Shown here one piece after another: positions 1-7,128 of a stretch of DNA of 64,000 nt. The position numbers and the translations under genes were made by a program. This DNA is from Aquibium oceanicum (GTDB lineage Bacteria; Pseudomonadota; Alphaproteobacteria; Rhizobiales; Rhizobiaceae): assembly GCF_001889605.1 (NCBI RefSeq), contig NZ_CP018171.1:3246501-3310500 (forward strand), written 5' to 3'. The notes beneath the pieces were generated by a model. That model worked only from the letters and a program-made list of their open reading frames with translations, had not been told where the DNA came from and ran no database searches. Each line of letters begins with the position of its first letter. Position 1 is the first letter of the stretch.

Positions 1-740
1 CACTCGGCGATGGCGTTGCGGGCGTGGTCGAGGCCGAAGAACAGGCTCTCGTTCAGGAGTTCGTCGCGCATCCGGCCGTTGAAGGATTCGACGTAACCGT
101 TTTGCATGGGCTTGCCCGGCGCGATGTAGTGCCATTCGACGCGATGATCCTTCGACCAGGCGAGGATCGCGTTCGAGGTGAACTCCGTGCCGTGGTCGGA
201 AACGATCATGTCCGGCTTGCCGCGACGGCTGATCAGATCGGTCAGCTCACGGGCCACCCGACGACCGGAGATCGACGTGTCGGGGATGGCGCCCAGGCAT
301 TCGCGGGTCACGTCGTCGACGATGTTGAGCACGCGGAACCGCCGCCCGCAGGCAAACTGGTCGTGCACGAAGTCCAGCGACCAACGCGCGTTCGGCCTCG
401 CCTCGACCAGGATCGGCGCCCGCGTGCCCACCGCGCGTCGCCGCGCCCGGCGCTTGCGCACTGTCAGCCCCTCCTCGCGGTAGAGCCGATAGATGCGGTT
501 GATCCCTGATGGCTCGCCCTCGCGCCGCAGCAGGATGAACAGGCGCCGATAGCCGAAACGCCGGCGCTCGTTGGCGAGATCGCGCAGCCGGCCGCGCAGT
601 TCGGTCTCCGGCGCCCGGCACGACTGGTAGCGGATCATCGTGCGATCGGCACCGACGATGGAACAGGCCCGACGCTCCGACAGACCCATGACGGCCTGCA
701 GATGCGCGACGGCTTCGCGCTTGGCGGCGGGCCCTACCAT
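1..740 (-). CDS. IS3 transposase OrfB (DDE integrase core), partial
   Basis: This is the catalytic half of the transposase. Reading leftwards from 740 gives an uninterrupted frame that runs off the window at base 1, about 246 codons. It shows an HTH_21-like region ([16 protein letters not shown]), then the integrase core with all three acidic residues: Asp in WSLDFVHD, Asp in IVSDHGTEF and Glu in YVESFNGR. The family normally has about 270-290 residues, so roughly 30-40 are missing at the C-terminus. It is probably made as an OrfAB fusion by -1 frameshifting; the ATG at 740 inside the slippery stretch could also start it alone. Nothing visible suggests it is inactive. Confidence 0.9.
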   Translation of the reverse strand, partial: MVGPAAKREAVAHLQAVMGLSERRACSIVGADRTMIRYQSCRAPETELRGRLRDLANERRRFGYRRLFILLRREGEPSGINRIYRLYREEGLTVRKRRARRRAVGTRAPILVEARPNARWSLDFVHDQFACGRRFRVLNIVDDVTRECLGAIPDTSISGRRVARELTDLISRRGKPDMIVSDHGTEFTSNAILAWSKDHRVEWHYIAPGKPMQNGYVESFNGRMRDELLNESLFFGLDHARNAIAE

Positions 741-1000
741 TTTTTTGACAGGAGCTCGCGAAGGGCCGAGGCTTCCAGCATCTGCTCGGCGAGCAGGTTC
801 TTCAGCCTCCCCTTCTCGTCTTCCAAAGCCCTCAGGCGCTTGGCGTCGGACACGTCCATGCCGCCATACTTCGCCTTCCAGTTATACAGCGTCGCCTCAG
901 AGACCCCGTGCTTGCGGGCCAGGTCACCTGCCTTCGCACCCGCCTCGTGCTCGCGTAGAACCCCGATGATCTGCTCTTCCGTAAATCGCTTTCGCTTCAT
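734..1000 (-). CDS. IS3 transposase OrfA (HTH DNA-binding subunit)
   Basis: This is an 88-residue protein of the HTH_Tnp_1 type. The start [20 protein letters not shown] and the motif [16 protein letters not shown] form the helix-turn-helix. A leucine-rich helix follows (residues about 52-80), which in this family mediates dimerisation. OrfA binds the element ends and also supplies the N-terminus of the OrfAB fusion transposase. The stop codon lies 3-5 bases beyond an A7 stretch, and OrfB is open in the -1 frame, which is the classical IS3 layout. The gene appears intact. Confidence 0.92.
   Translation of the reverse strand: MKRKRFTEEQIIGVLREHEAGAKAGDLARKHGVSEATLYNWKAKYGGMDVSDAKRLRALEDEKGRLKNLLAEQMLEASALRELLSKKW
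740..746 (-). other. Programmed -1 frameshift site, A7
   Basis: On the coding strand seven consecutive A residues follow TC (codons TCA AAA AAA TGG TAG). A one-base backward slip converts the OrfA end ...SKKW-stop into ...[14 protein letters not shown], which continues into OrfB. A7 tracts are the standard slippery site in this IS family. The assignment is by position and frame only. Confidence 0.8.
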
Positions 1001-1197
1001 CTGTCCGTCCTTCGATCGAGAGCCGGACTCTAACTCCAGGTGGAGGAAAAACTCAGTGGCAGGTCAGCAGGTCAGTGCGAGCCCGCGAGTGCCTCGCGAG
1101 GAGCATCCTGTTTCGGTCTATTCGATCGTCGGGTTTCGACCCCTTAGTAGCCATTCCCGCGCCCAACCACCGCTGGCGAAAGCGGACGCTGAGCTCA

Positions 1198-1225
1198 TGA
1201 AACAGAATACTATGATTCTGTTTCA
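1198..1225. repeat. Palindrome copy 1 (TGAAACAGAAT type)
   Basis: Perfect 11-base arms, TGAAACAGAAT and ATTCTGTTTCA, enclose a 6-base loop. The palindrome overlaps the stop codon of the sulfotransferase gene and lies about 130 bp from the IS end. Closely related palindromes occur at 4252-4278 and 4769-4793. Confidence 0.85.
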
Positions 1226-1884
1226 GATTTGATGAGCACAATGGTATTCTCGATATAGGTTACATCGCTAGCCGACAGTTCATCGAGATAATTTCCAACT
1301 TTGCCCCTGCGCACCTTCGGTGCGCCCATTCGAGGCTGGAGCCATGGGCGGTCAAACCGCTGCGCCTGCTCCACCTCCTTCATTGCAGAAAACGATGTGC
1401 GGTTCCCTATGCTCGCCAGAACGCTATCGCTGACGGGTAAATCTAGATGCGTGGTGACGCGTTTAAAGACCGCTGTATAGTCAGCGGACATATCCTCATA
1501 GCTCGCTATCAGCACCGGTAGCTTAGCGCTAAGACCGCGCCACATTTCCTGAAACTGAATCAGATTATGTACCCCGAAATAGGGGTCGCGAATAAAGCTC
1601 GAAATATCTCCAGTATACCCGAAGAAATCATGGAATCGCCCGGTGATCTGGTGAAACAGACTGACTATCGTGTCGCGTGGGTCGCGTTCGATGTATATGA
1701 TGCGATCATGGTTCTTATAGTCAACGATCCTCCGGGTAGGATCGAAGTCCAAAGGCGGTTTGGCGCCGTCGTTGTATTCGAACCCGTCATGGGTAAATGG
1801 AACATTGGGATGACCAGCGAGGTGCAACCCGTACCGTAACCAAGTGCGGCCGGATTTAGGAAAGGATACGACAAGCCTCTTCAT
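1210..1884 (-). CDS. PAPS-dependent sulfotransferase
   Basis: A 224-residue sulfotransferase of the Sulfotransfer_1 type, which would move a sulfuryl group from PAPS to a hydroxyl or amine acceptor. The 5'-phosphosulfate loop is FPKSGRTWL (residues 8-16). The 3'-phosphate-binding segment is ERDPRDTIVS (66-75). The C-terminus has a KVRRGKVGNY segment that resembles the conserved RKGxxGxW motif. The frame extends further upstream, but ATG at 1884 is preferred because it overlaps the TGA of the preceding fusion gene as ATGA and places the PAPS loop at the usual distance from the N-terminus. It is translationally coupled to that gene, so it probably sulfates the glycan or metabolite made there. 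The acceptor is unknown. GC is lower than in the flanking core genes. Confidence 0.85.
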   Translation of the reverse strand: MKRLVVSFPKSGRTWLRYGLHLAGHPNVPFTHDGFEYNDGAKPPLDFDPTRRIVDYKNHDRIIYIERDPRDTIVSLFHQITGRFHDFFGYTGDISSFIRDPYFGVHNLIQFQEMWRGLSAKLPVLIASYEDMSADYTAVFKRVTTHLDLPVSDSVLASIGNRTSFSAMKEVEQAQRFDRPWLQPRMGAPKVRRGKVGNYLDELSASDVTYIENTIVLIKSETES

Positions 1885-4094
1885 AACTGGATCTTCGTTC
1901 TGCGATAGAGTCGCAATGGCGCACTGCCGCCGATGCCCGTTTGTCCCACGTACGATGAAGCAAATCCGCACCGAGTGATCCGCTCGTGCAGATTACAAAC
2001 CTCGAACAACCGATCGGGTGTCCTGATCGCAAACACATCATTCGACATCGCCAACAGGCTATCCAGCACCGTATCGCGCTTGTCAGCAGACAGATGCTGA
2101 TAGACCGCAAGGAACAACACGACGTCGTAGGAAGCGCGCAAAAGATCGGCGTGACGGCCCGCAAAATCAGCCCAAGGCAGGATGGTATCGGCGCGGAAAT
2201 CCGCCTCGGGCCAATGGGCTGTGAGAGCGCGCGCCGATAGAATTCGCCCCGGATCGATGTCGAACCCATGGACCGAGTTGGCGCCCGCCTCCATGAGCTT
2301 CTGAGCAATCAACCCTTCGGCGCATCCGATATCAAGCACATTGGCCTCGGCACAAAAAGGTAAAAGCGAATCAATATCAAGTAGACGCGACTCTTTGGGC
2401 CATTTGCCATGGAACCCGAGTTCCGGTGCCAAAAGATAGTGCTTGCGGCCATCATCACGAGCTGCCTTTAAGAAGAGCGCGCCATACGCCGCCCAAGAAA
2501 AGCGGCTAATAAGAGCGCGTGCGGCTTGGGCGCGAATCTCTGCGGCCTCAGGATTGATCATGACATCGAGGATGGCCGCAGCGACTATCTTGGCATCGTC
2601 AGGCACAACGATATTGGCCGTCACGCCGGCTTTGGCGATCGCCAGTGTCCCCTTGTCCGAGCAGACTACTGGCACGCCGCATGCCATGGCTTCGGCCACC
2701 AGATTGGCCCAGCCTGCAAACCGTTCCAAATGTAAGATACAGTCGCAACCGTGGTAGAAAGCTCGCAAATTTGCCTCCTCCACGGTGCCCAGAAATGTCA
2801 ATCGCCCCTGTTCAGTCAGCGTCTGAAGTTCGGGCGGCAGCGTACCGATGGGGGGCGTCTCCTTCCGGATCACATGAAACGCAACGTGATCCGGCAACAA
2901 CGGGGCGATCGCCGTCAGATCGTTCAGATACTTGGCTTGCATGCCAACGACGAAGTTCGCGTATTCGCGCTTGGGGCGCCGGATCGGGGGCGCAAAAAAT
3001 GCCGGATCGATACCGCCTTCAACTATGGCAAACCGATCACCATTGAAATGGGTATAGCTGCCAGGTGCCCAGTCGCGAGTGTTGAAGACAACCGAATGTG
3101 GCGCAAATGTTCGGTTGGCTTTCAGGAACCGATCTTTCCGGCTGCGGTCGTTCAGGACAGCCTGGACTCGGGTCCCGAACACTTCTGAATGAAAGCGGTC
3201 AAGTTGGTTGATGAATGATTCTGAGAACCCGGCACCGGGCAAGATCGTAGCGTCCCACTTCCGCGCCAAAGCCTGCTTCATCGACAGGATTTCGCAATTG
3301 TTGGGGTGAAAGGGCCCACTCAAGTCTTCGAAGGCAAAGCTGATTTCGATACCGAACGGCTCGATAGCGCTTTGAAGCCGCGAAAATCGCAGCAGTCCTC
3401 CGGCCAGCACGTTTTTTTCGGCGACCACGAGAATGGACCGCCATTGCGGCGAGAACGGTGCCTGCGGCATTGACGCTGTCTTGCGTAAGAAAGTGATCTT
3501 TCCGCACCGCTCAATCGGCTCGAACCCTTTTGCGGTCAATTCGGCGACCAATTGGGTCGGCCCAACATTAGGATTCAAACTATCATCAATCGCAATGACC
3601 CCACCGTCCAGAACATGGGGCGCCCAGCGCATAAAATCCTCTCGCACTGCGTGGTAGCGATGATCTCCATCGATAAACAACAGGCCAATGGGGCGCGTCC
3701 AACTCAGCGCTACCTGATCACTCGGCATATTGATCAAGGCCGCATCTTGATAGATGCCAGTCTCAAGCATCACTTTGAAGAAATCCCGCCGGTCCTCCAC
3801 GCCAAACTTTCCACCCAGTTGACCAGTGAAGGTTTCATGCGGATCGATGCAATACAGTCTTGTGCGGCCCCGGCTCAGAACTCGGCGCATTCCATAGGCA
3901 AGCGCGACCGCCGATTTTCCTTTGTAGCTTCCTATCTCGACAATGTCACCGTCATCTACCGCCGCTGCATATTTTGCTAACATCAGCCCTTGTACAACGT
4001 TGATGCCTCCGACTGCAGTTTCCAGAAATTTCTTGAATTCAATTTCCGTTTTAAGGTATGATATATCACCTTTTAAATCAATATTATCTTTCAT
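1881..4094 (-). CDS. Trifunctional methyltransferase-glycosyltransferase-methyltransferase
   Basis: A 737-residue protein with three enzymatic parts. Residues about 30-205 form a Methyltransf_24-like SAM methyltransferase, with motif I VEIGSYKGKSA (52-62) and LLFIDGDHRY (138-147). Residues about 220-545 form a GT-B glycosyltransferase of the GT4 type, with the donor-site signature ERFAGWANLVAEAMACGVPV (457-476, E-x-E spacing). Residues about 583-700 form a second class I methyltransferase, with motif I VLDIGCAEG (586-594) and acidic motif FDIDPGRI (611-618). No signal peptide or membrane helix is visible, so it is probably cytosolic. It is coupled by ATGA to a sulfotransferase. Together they would glycosylate, methylate and sulfate one acceptor, perhaps a surface glycan or lipid; that role is inferred. 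The domain order is unusual and the GC is lower than in the neighbours. Confidence 0.85.
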   Translation of the reverse strand: MKDNIDLKGDISYLKTEIEFKKFLETAVGGINVVQGLMLAKYAAAVDDGDIVEIGSYKGKSAVALAYGMRRVLSRGRTRLYCIDPHETFTGQLGGKFGVEDRRDFFKVMLETGIYQDAALINMPSDQVALSWTRPIGLLFIDGDHRYHAVREDFMRWAPHVLDGGVIAIDDSLNPNVGPTQLVAELTAKGFEPIERCGKITFLRKTASMPQAPFSPQWRSILVVAEKNVLAGGLLRFSRLQSAIEPFGIEISFAFEDLSGPFHPNNCEILSMKQALARKWDATILPGAGFSESFINQLDRFHSEVFGTRVQAVLNDRSRKDRFLKANRTFAPHSVVFNTRDWAPGSYTHFNGDRFAIVEGGIDPAFFAPPIRRPKREYANFVVGMQAKYLNDLTAIAPLLPDHVAFHVIRKETPPIGTLPPELQTLTEQGRLTFLGTVEEANLRAFYHGCDCILHLERFAGWANLVAEAMACGVPVVCSDKGTLAIAKAGVTANIVVPDDAKIVAAAILDVMINPEAAEIRAQAARALISRFSWAAYGALFLKAARDDGRKHYLLAPELGFHGKWPKESRLLDIDSLLPFCAEANVLDIGCAEGLIAQKLMEAGANSVHGFDIDPGRILSARALTAHWPEADFRADTILPWADFAGRHADLLRASYDVVLFLAVYQHLSADKRDTVLDSLLAMSNDVFAIRTPDRLFEVCNLHERITRCGFASSYVGQTGIGGSAPLRLYRRTKIQL

Positions 4095-4251
4095 TAGTGC
4101 AATTTACCTTCAAGAATACAGATCTAATTTGATGTTATCTAAGTAGATCGTGCGAGCTGCTTCCCGCTATGATGCGGAACTGATGGCAGTTATCTGGAGC
4201 CGTCACTGGACGCAATTTTTGCGCCTCAAACGGTCCTAAATTTAGATGGTT

Positions 4252-4278
4252 TGAAACAGAATTCAAAATTCTGTTTCA
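4252..4278. repeat. Palindrome copy 2 (TGAAACAGAATT type)
   Basis: Perfect 12-base arms, TGAAACAGAATT and AATTCTGTTTCA, with a 3-base loop. It lies in the 216-bp space between the orphan gene ending at 4311 and the start of the fusion gene at 4094. The rest of that space is AT-rich and shows no gene; it probably holds the promoter of the fusion-sulfotransferase pair. Confidence 0.88.
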
Positions 4279-4310
4279 GAATCGAAAGGCGGTGACGGGT
4301 GCGAGACGCA

Positions 4311-4718
4311 TCAGCGCCCCCGTAAAATGGCCTCTTCCGCCATTCTATCCATCAAAGCCGCGATTGCAGTCCTGAACCGGTCCAATTCGGCGTAGGTGGT
4401 CTGGAAGGACGTGCGGACGCGCTCCGACCTTTCCGTGTAGTCGGCTAGTTCAACCCGCACACGGAGGTCACCTCTAGAATTTTCCGGGACAATTTCCACG
4501 CCCACGACCAAATTTTCACCTTCCAGCATCTCGTAGCCCCACGCGACGGTCAGCGGAGCTTCGGGTCGGATTGGATATGTGGAAAGCTCCTCGCCGAATA
4601 CCCTCACATCCTGGTCGTGAATCCAAAAGCCGCCATGTCCCGAAAACTTGTCGGAGATAACGGCAACGTCGAGGCATCCGTCATCGGAAGCGAAGTAGCG
4701 GAGAACAAGCTGGCTCAT
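4311..4718 (-). CDS. Hypothetical protein, about 135 residues
   Basis: I do not recognise this gene. The protein is acidic and soluble in composition, with alternating short strands (LVLRYFASDDGCLDVAVIS) and a conserved-looking SGHGGFWIHDQDV segment, and ends in an amphipathic helix (residues about 100-135). There is no signal peptide. ATG at 4718 was chosen because the fold-like region begins there; ATGs at 4727 and 4748 are also in frame. It sits alone between two copies of a palindromic repeat, on the same strand as the fusion-sulfotransferase pair but 216 bp upstream, so it may belong to the same acquired block. Its size and setting would suit a small accessory or immunity-like protein, but there is no direct evidence. 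Confidence 0.55.
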   Translation of the reverse strand: MSQLVLRYFASDDGCLDVAVISDKFSGHGGFWIHDQDVRVFGEELSTYPIRPEAPLTVAWGYEMLEGENLVVGVEIVPENSRGDLRVRVELADYTERSERVRTSFQTTYAELDRFRTAIAALMDRMAEEAILRGR

Positions 4719-4768
4719 GCGCGCCATTGTTGGGCACAACACAAACATCTACAAGGAGTATGGCTTTC

Positions 4769-4793
4769 GAAACAGTGTTCGCAATTCTGTTTC
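4769..4793. repeat. Palindrome copy 3 (degenerate)
   Basis: GAAACAG and CTGTTTC arms, with partly mismatched inner bases, match the outer parts of the palindromes at 1198 and 4252. It lies about 50 bp upstream of the orphan gene, so the three copies bracket the accessory genes. Confidence 0.7.
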
Positions 4794-4887
4794 AGTTGCG
4801 AGCGAATTTCATCGAACGCCTGCTCTGCCGTCCTCGTGGCCGAAACCTGCCAGTCGGCTTCCCACCCCATCCCAGCCGTTCGGAATT

Positions 4888-4910
4888 GAACGGAACACAG
4901 GATTCCGTTC
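4888..4910. repeat. Palindrome 4, diverged relative (GAACGGAA)
   Basis: Perfect 8-base arms, GAACGGAA and TTCCGTTC, with a 7-base loop. The size and purine-pyrimidine layout resemble the GAAACAGAA palindromes nearby, but the core differs, so kinship is uncertain. Confidence 0.5.
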
Positions 4911-5161
4911 CAACTCCCGCGTCACCCGACCAAGGCCCGCCCCTCTGACTCCCAACTCGCGCCACCGAGCATGAGCCGCTGAACGATCGCGTCTTCGGCT
5001 CCCACGCACACCCCGCCCCCGTGGACACCCCCTCCTCATCCAAACGCTTATCCTCTGCAGGAACCTCCTTCCCCCTCCTCCATCGCTTCCCCACACATCC
5101 GTTTTATCCACACCCCCACCACCCCACCCCATAATCCCTCCCGAACACCGGAAGGGACCAC
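4911..5161. other. Non-coding stretch, pyrimidine-rich
   Basis: No convincing gene is seen here. From about 4980 to 5150 the plus strand is strongly C/T-rich, with repeated CCACC, CCCTCC and CCCCAC blocks. The last bases, GGAAGGGACCAC, give a good ribosome-binding site for the gene starting at 5162, so the stretch must include that gene's promoter and leader. No clear -35/-10 pair could be picked out. Confidence 0.5.
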
Positions 5162-5941
5162 ATGGACTGGCAGGCGGCGATCGAAAGACAGGGAGCAGCA
5201 CTACGAATGATCGTGGCGGGGCTCGTGGCCATGGTCGGCGCCGGCACGGACCCGGCCGCCGACGCCGCCGCTCTCGCCGAAGAGCGCCCGACGCTGGCGC
5301 GCTTCCGCCATCGCGCCCTCTTGCGCATCGTGCGGCCGGCCGAGGCGGCGGCGCGGCGGCTGGTGATCGCGCTGGCGCTCGCGGTGCAGGCCATTCCCTC
5401 GGCGCAAGCCCCCGGCGGATCGCAAGCCGCGCTGCCGCCCGCCCCAGCATTCGTCATGAAACGACGCGCCCGCCGGCCGCATGGCCCGCATCCGCTGCGC
5501 CTGCCGCTCACCGACCCGGAGCGCCGCCTGCGCGCGCGCCGCGTGGCTGAGCGCGACCTGCCGCGCATCACGGTGCCGGGCGTCGTCGAGCCGCTGCGCC
5601 CCCGCAACCTGCCCCTGCCGGCCCCGCAGGACCGGCTCGACGCGACGTGCCTCGTCCTGCGCATCCGCGCGCTGGCGTCGGCCCTCGACGACATGGACGG
5701 CGAAGTGCTGCGCTTCCGCCGCTGGAAGGCGCGCAACGCCGCGGCGCTCGCGCGGTCCCGCCTGGCCGACCGCGCCCGAACGACGCCGGCAAGGCGCCGC
5801 CAGGCCTTCGGCCGGATCTCGCCCTTGCGCCACGGCCGTCCGCCCGGCGGCCGCCGGAAACCCACCCACGACGTGCATTCCATTCTCGTCGAAGCGCACG
5901 CGCTGGCCTTCTGGGCGCTCGAAAGTCCCGACACGTCGTGA
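5162..5941 (+). CDS. Conserved-type hypothetical protein, 259 residues
   Basis: No known domain was recognised. The N-terminal part (residues about 1-80) is Ala-rich and predicted helical, with one hydrophobic stretch (RRLVIALALAVQAIPSA, about 65-81). The middle and C-terminal parts are very Arg/Pro-rich, with RRLRARRVAERDLPRITVPG (about 121-140), and end in a helical segment, HSILVEAHALAFWALE. The strong ribosome-binding site AAGGG 5 bases before the ATG and the ordered third-position GC support it as real. Alternative frames over the same bases are also open because of the GC content but lack a start with a ribosome-binding site. It stands alone, facing a kinase gene across two repeat elements. 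Confidence 0.6.
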   Translation: MDWQAAIERQGAALRMIVAGLVAMVGAGTDPAADAAALAEERPTLARFRHRALLRIVRPAEAAARRLVIALALAVQAIPSAQAPGGSQAALPPAPAFVMKRRARRPHGPHPLRLPLTDPERRLRARRVAERDLPRITVPGVVEPLRPRNLPLPAPQDRLDATCLVLRIRALASALDDMDGEVLRFRRWKARNAAALARSRLADRARTTPARRRQAFGRISPLRHGRPPGGRRKPTHDVHSILVEAHALAFWALESPDTS

Positions 5942-5961
5942 GCGCGCGTGGCGGTTCCACC

Positions 5962-6036
5962 GGGGACAGTTACCTTTTTTCCGGAAACGCACTGCGTTCT
6001 CGGAACATCCGCGCGAAAAAAAAGCAAACTGTCCCC
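5962..6036. repeat. Inverted repeat GGGGACAGTT ... AACTGTCCCC
   Basis: Perfect 10-base arms (5962-5971 and 6027-6036) enclose a 55-base interior that itself starts with a T6 run and ends with an A8 run, so the stem can extend. The GGGGACAGTT-ACC-T-run head resembles short mobile palindromes associated with REP-type (Y1) transposases; that link comes from general familiarity, not from a search. Placed just after the hypothetical gene, it may also act as its terminator. Confidence 0.65.
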
Positions 6037-6050
6037 AGCCCCCGATCTCC

Positions 6051-6107
6051 CTCATCCTGAGGTGCGACCCTGAGCCTGTCGAAGGGGAGCCTCGAAGGAC
6101 GCACCTA
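6051..6107. repeat. Short rhizobial intergenic repeat
   Basis: The sequence starts CATCCTGAGGTGCGA and ends CCTCGAAGGACGCACCT. The AGGTGCG and CGCACCT arms (6060-6066, 6100-6106) can pair. Elements of this wording are common between genes in Hyphomicrobiales and Caulobacterales genomes. It overlaps the stop codon of the kinase gene ending at 6105 and may serve as its 3' hairpin. Confidence 0.6.
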
Positions 6108-7025
6108 CCCCTTCGCCACCGCCTCCACGTGCCGCGAAAAGTCTGGCGTCCCCATCAGCGCCTTGCAGCGCTCGAAGCGGTTCACCGAATAGGCCCAGAA
6201 ATCCTCGGCGGGGTTCCGGTTGGCATGCTGGATCAGGCCCCACAGCGTCCACAAGAGGTCGCACATGGCCTTGTAGATCACGATCCGCCCGCGTTCCGCC
6301 GCCGTCGGTTCGCCGCCGAACCAAGCCCGGATCATCTCCTCCTCCTGGTCCGCGTCGAATCCGGCCTCCACCGAAAGATCGCCGAGATCCCACATCGGGT
6401 CGTTCATGCCCGAATATTCCCAGTCGACGATCCACATGCGCTCCCCCGTATCGAGGAAATTCTCGCACAGCGGGTCGCAGTGGCACGGCGCCAGCGGCAG
6501 CGGACGCGCGTCGAGCGCGGCCCGCACCGTCCCGGCCTCGGCGACCACGTCGTGGTAGCCGTCGGGCAGCGTCACGTCCTTGGTCGAAAGCACCTTCAGG
6601 TAGCCGTCGATCATCGAAAACAGCTCGAACCGGAACGGAAACACTGCCCCCGACTCGTGCAGCTTGCGAAACGCCTCGCCGGCCCGCGCGGGCGAGCCCG
6701 CGCGGGTGCGGAAGGCGTCCGGCGACATCGTCTCGGCGCCCTCGACGAAGCGGCTCACCATCACCCCGTCCGCGCCGAAATGCATAACCTCCGGGCTCAC
6801 ACCGGCCTTCGCCGCCTCTTGCGCCGCCACCTTCTCGTTGCCCCGGTCGATGTATTCCTCCGTCCCCTTGCCGGGAATGCGCAGGCAATGGTCGGCGGCC
6901 CGGTACACCCGGTTGGTAAGCCCCCCCAGCCGTTGCAATGGTCCGCTGTACGCTTCAAACCCCGGCGTCTTCACCAGCGTCGCGCGCGCGTCCTCGAGGT
7001 CCGTCCTTGCCGCTTCGTCCGTCAA
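6105..7025 (-). CDS. Choline/ethanolamine kinase-like phosphotransferase
   Basis: A 306-residue protein of the APH/ChoK kinase fold, which phosphorylates a small hydroxylated amine or related compound with ATP. The catalytic loop is CHCDPLCENFL (residues 181-191, with His182, Asp184 and Asn189). The Mg-binding motif is IVDWEYSG (199-206, Asp201). The nucleotide loop lies around LGGLTNRVYR (33-42). Residues about 211-300 form the helical substrate lobe typical of choline kinases. It is transcribed away from the methyltransferase at 7129, across 103 bp that would hold both promoters. A second kinase of the same fold lies at 10226-11110 beside a betaine-type transporter, so a quaternary or methylated amine alcohol is the likely substrate; the exact compound is unknown. 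Confidence 0.8.
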   Translation of the reverse strand: MTDEAARTDLEDARATLVKTPGFEAYSGPLQRLGGLTNRVYRAADHCLRIPGKGTEEYIDRGNEKVAAQEAAKAGVSPEVMHFGADGVMVSRFVEGAETMSPDAFRTRAGSPARAGEAFRKLHESGAVFPFRFELFSMIDGYLKVLSTKDVTLPDGYHDVVAEAGTVRAALDARPLPLAPCHCDPLCENFLDTGERMWIVDWEYSGMNDPMWDLGDLSVEAGFDADQEEEMIRAWFGGEPTAAERGRIVIYKAMCDLLWTLWGLIQHANRNPAEDFWAYSVNRFERCKALMGTPDFSRHVEAVAKG

Positions 7026-7128
7026 TCGTCGTCTCCCTTTCGCTCCGTTTCCGCCCCCGACGGTTCCACATTATCGCCTCCTCCGCTAGGGTGGGGCGAC
7101 GCAAGGGAAATGGCAGAGAGGATCATCC

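Larger units (their letters stand above)
1..1066 (-). mobile_element. IS3-family insertion sequence, cut by window edge
   Basis: The element carries overlapping orfA and orfB in the usual IS3 arrangement, transcribed leftwards. The right terminus is placed near 1066 because the region after orfA (about 1021-1066) has no coding sense and, read on the minus strand, begins TGACCTGCCACTGAG, an end of the TG type seen in this family. The left terminus lies outside the window, so the matching inverted repeat and the target duplication cannot be checked. The AGGTCAG heptamer occurs twice, at 1061-1067 and 1069-1075, which makes the exact border uncertain by a few bases. Confidence 0.85.

Noticed and set aside
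1130-1190. GGTTTCGACCCC resembling a tRNA T-arm
   Set aside because: No acceptor stem, anticodon arm or CCA end can be placed around it.
4792-5094. 100-codon minus-strand frame in the pyrimidine-rich region
   Set aside because: Composition is Gly/Arg-rich low complexity and there is no ribosome-binding site or recognisable motif.
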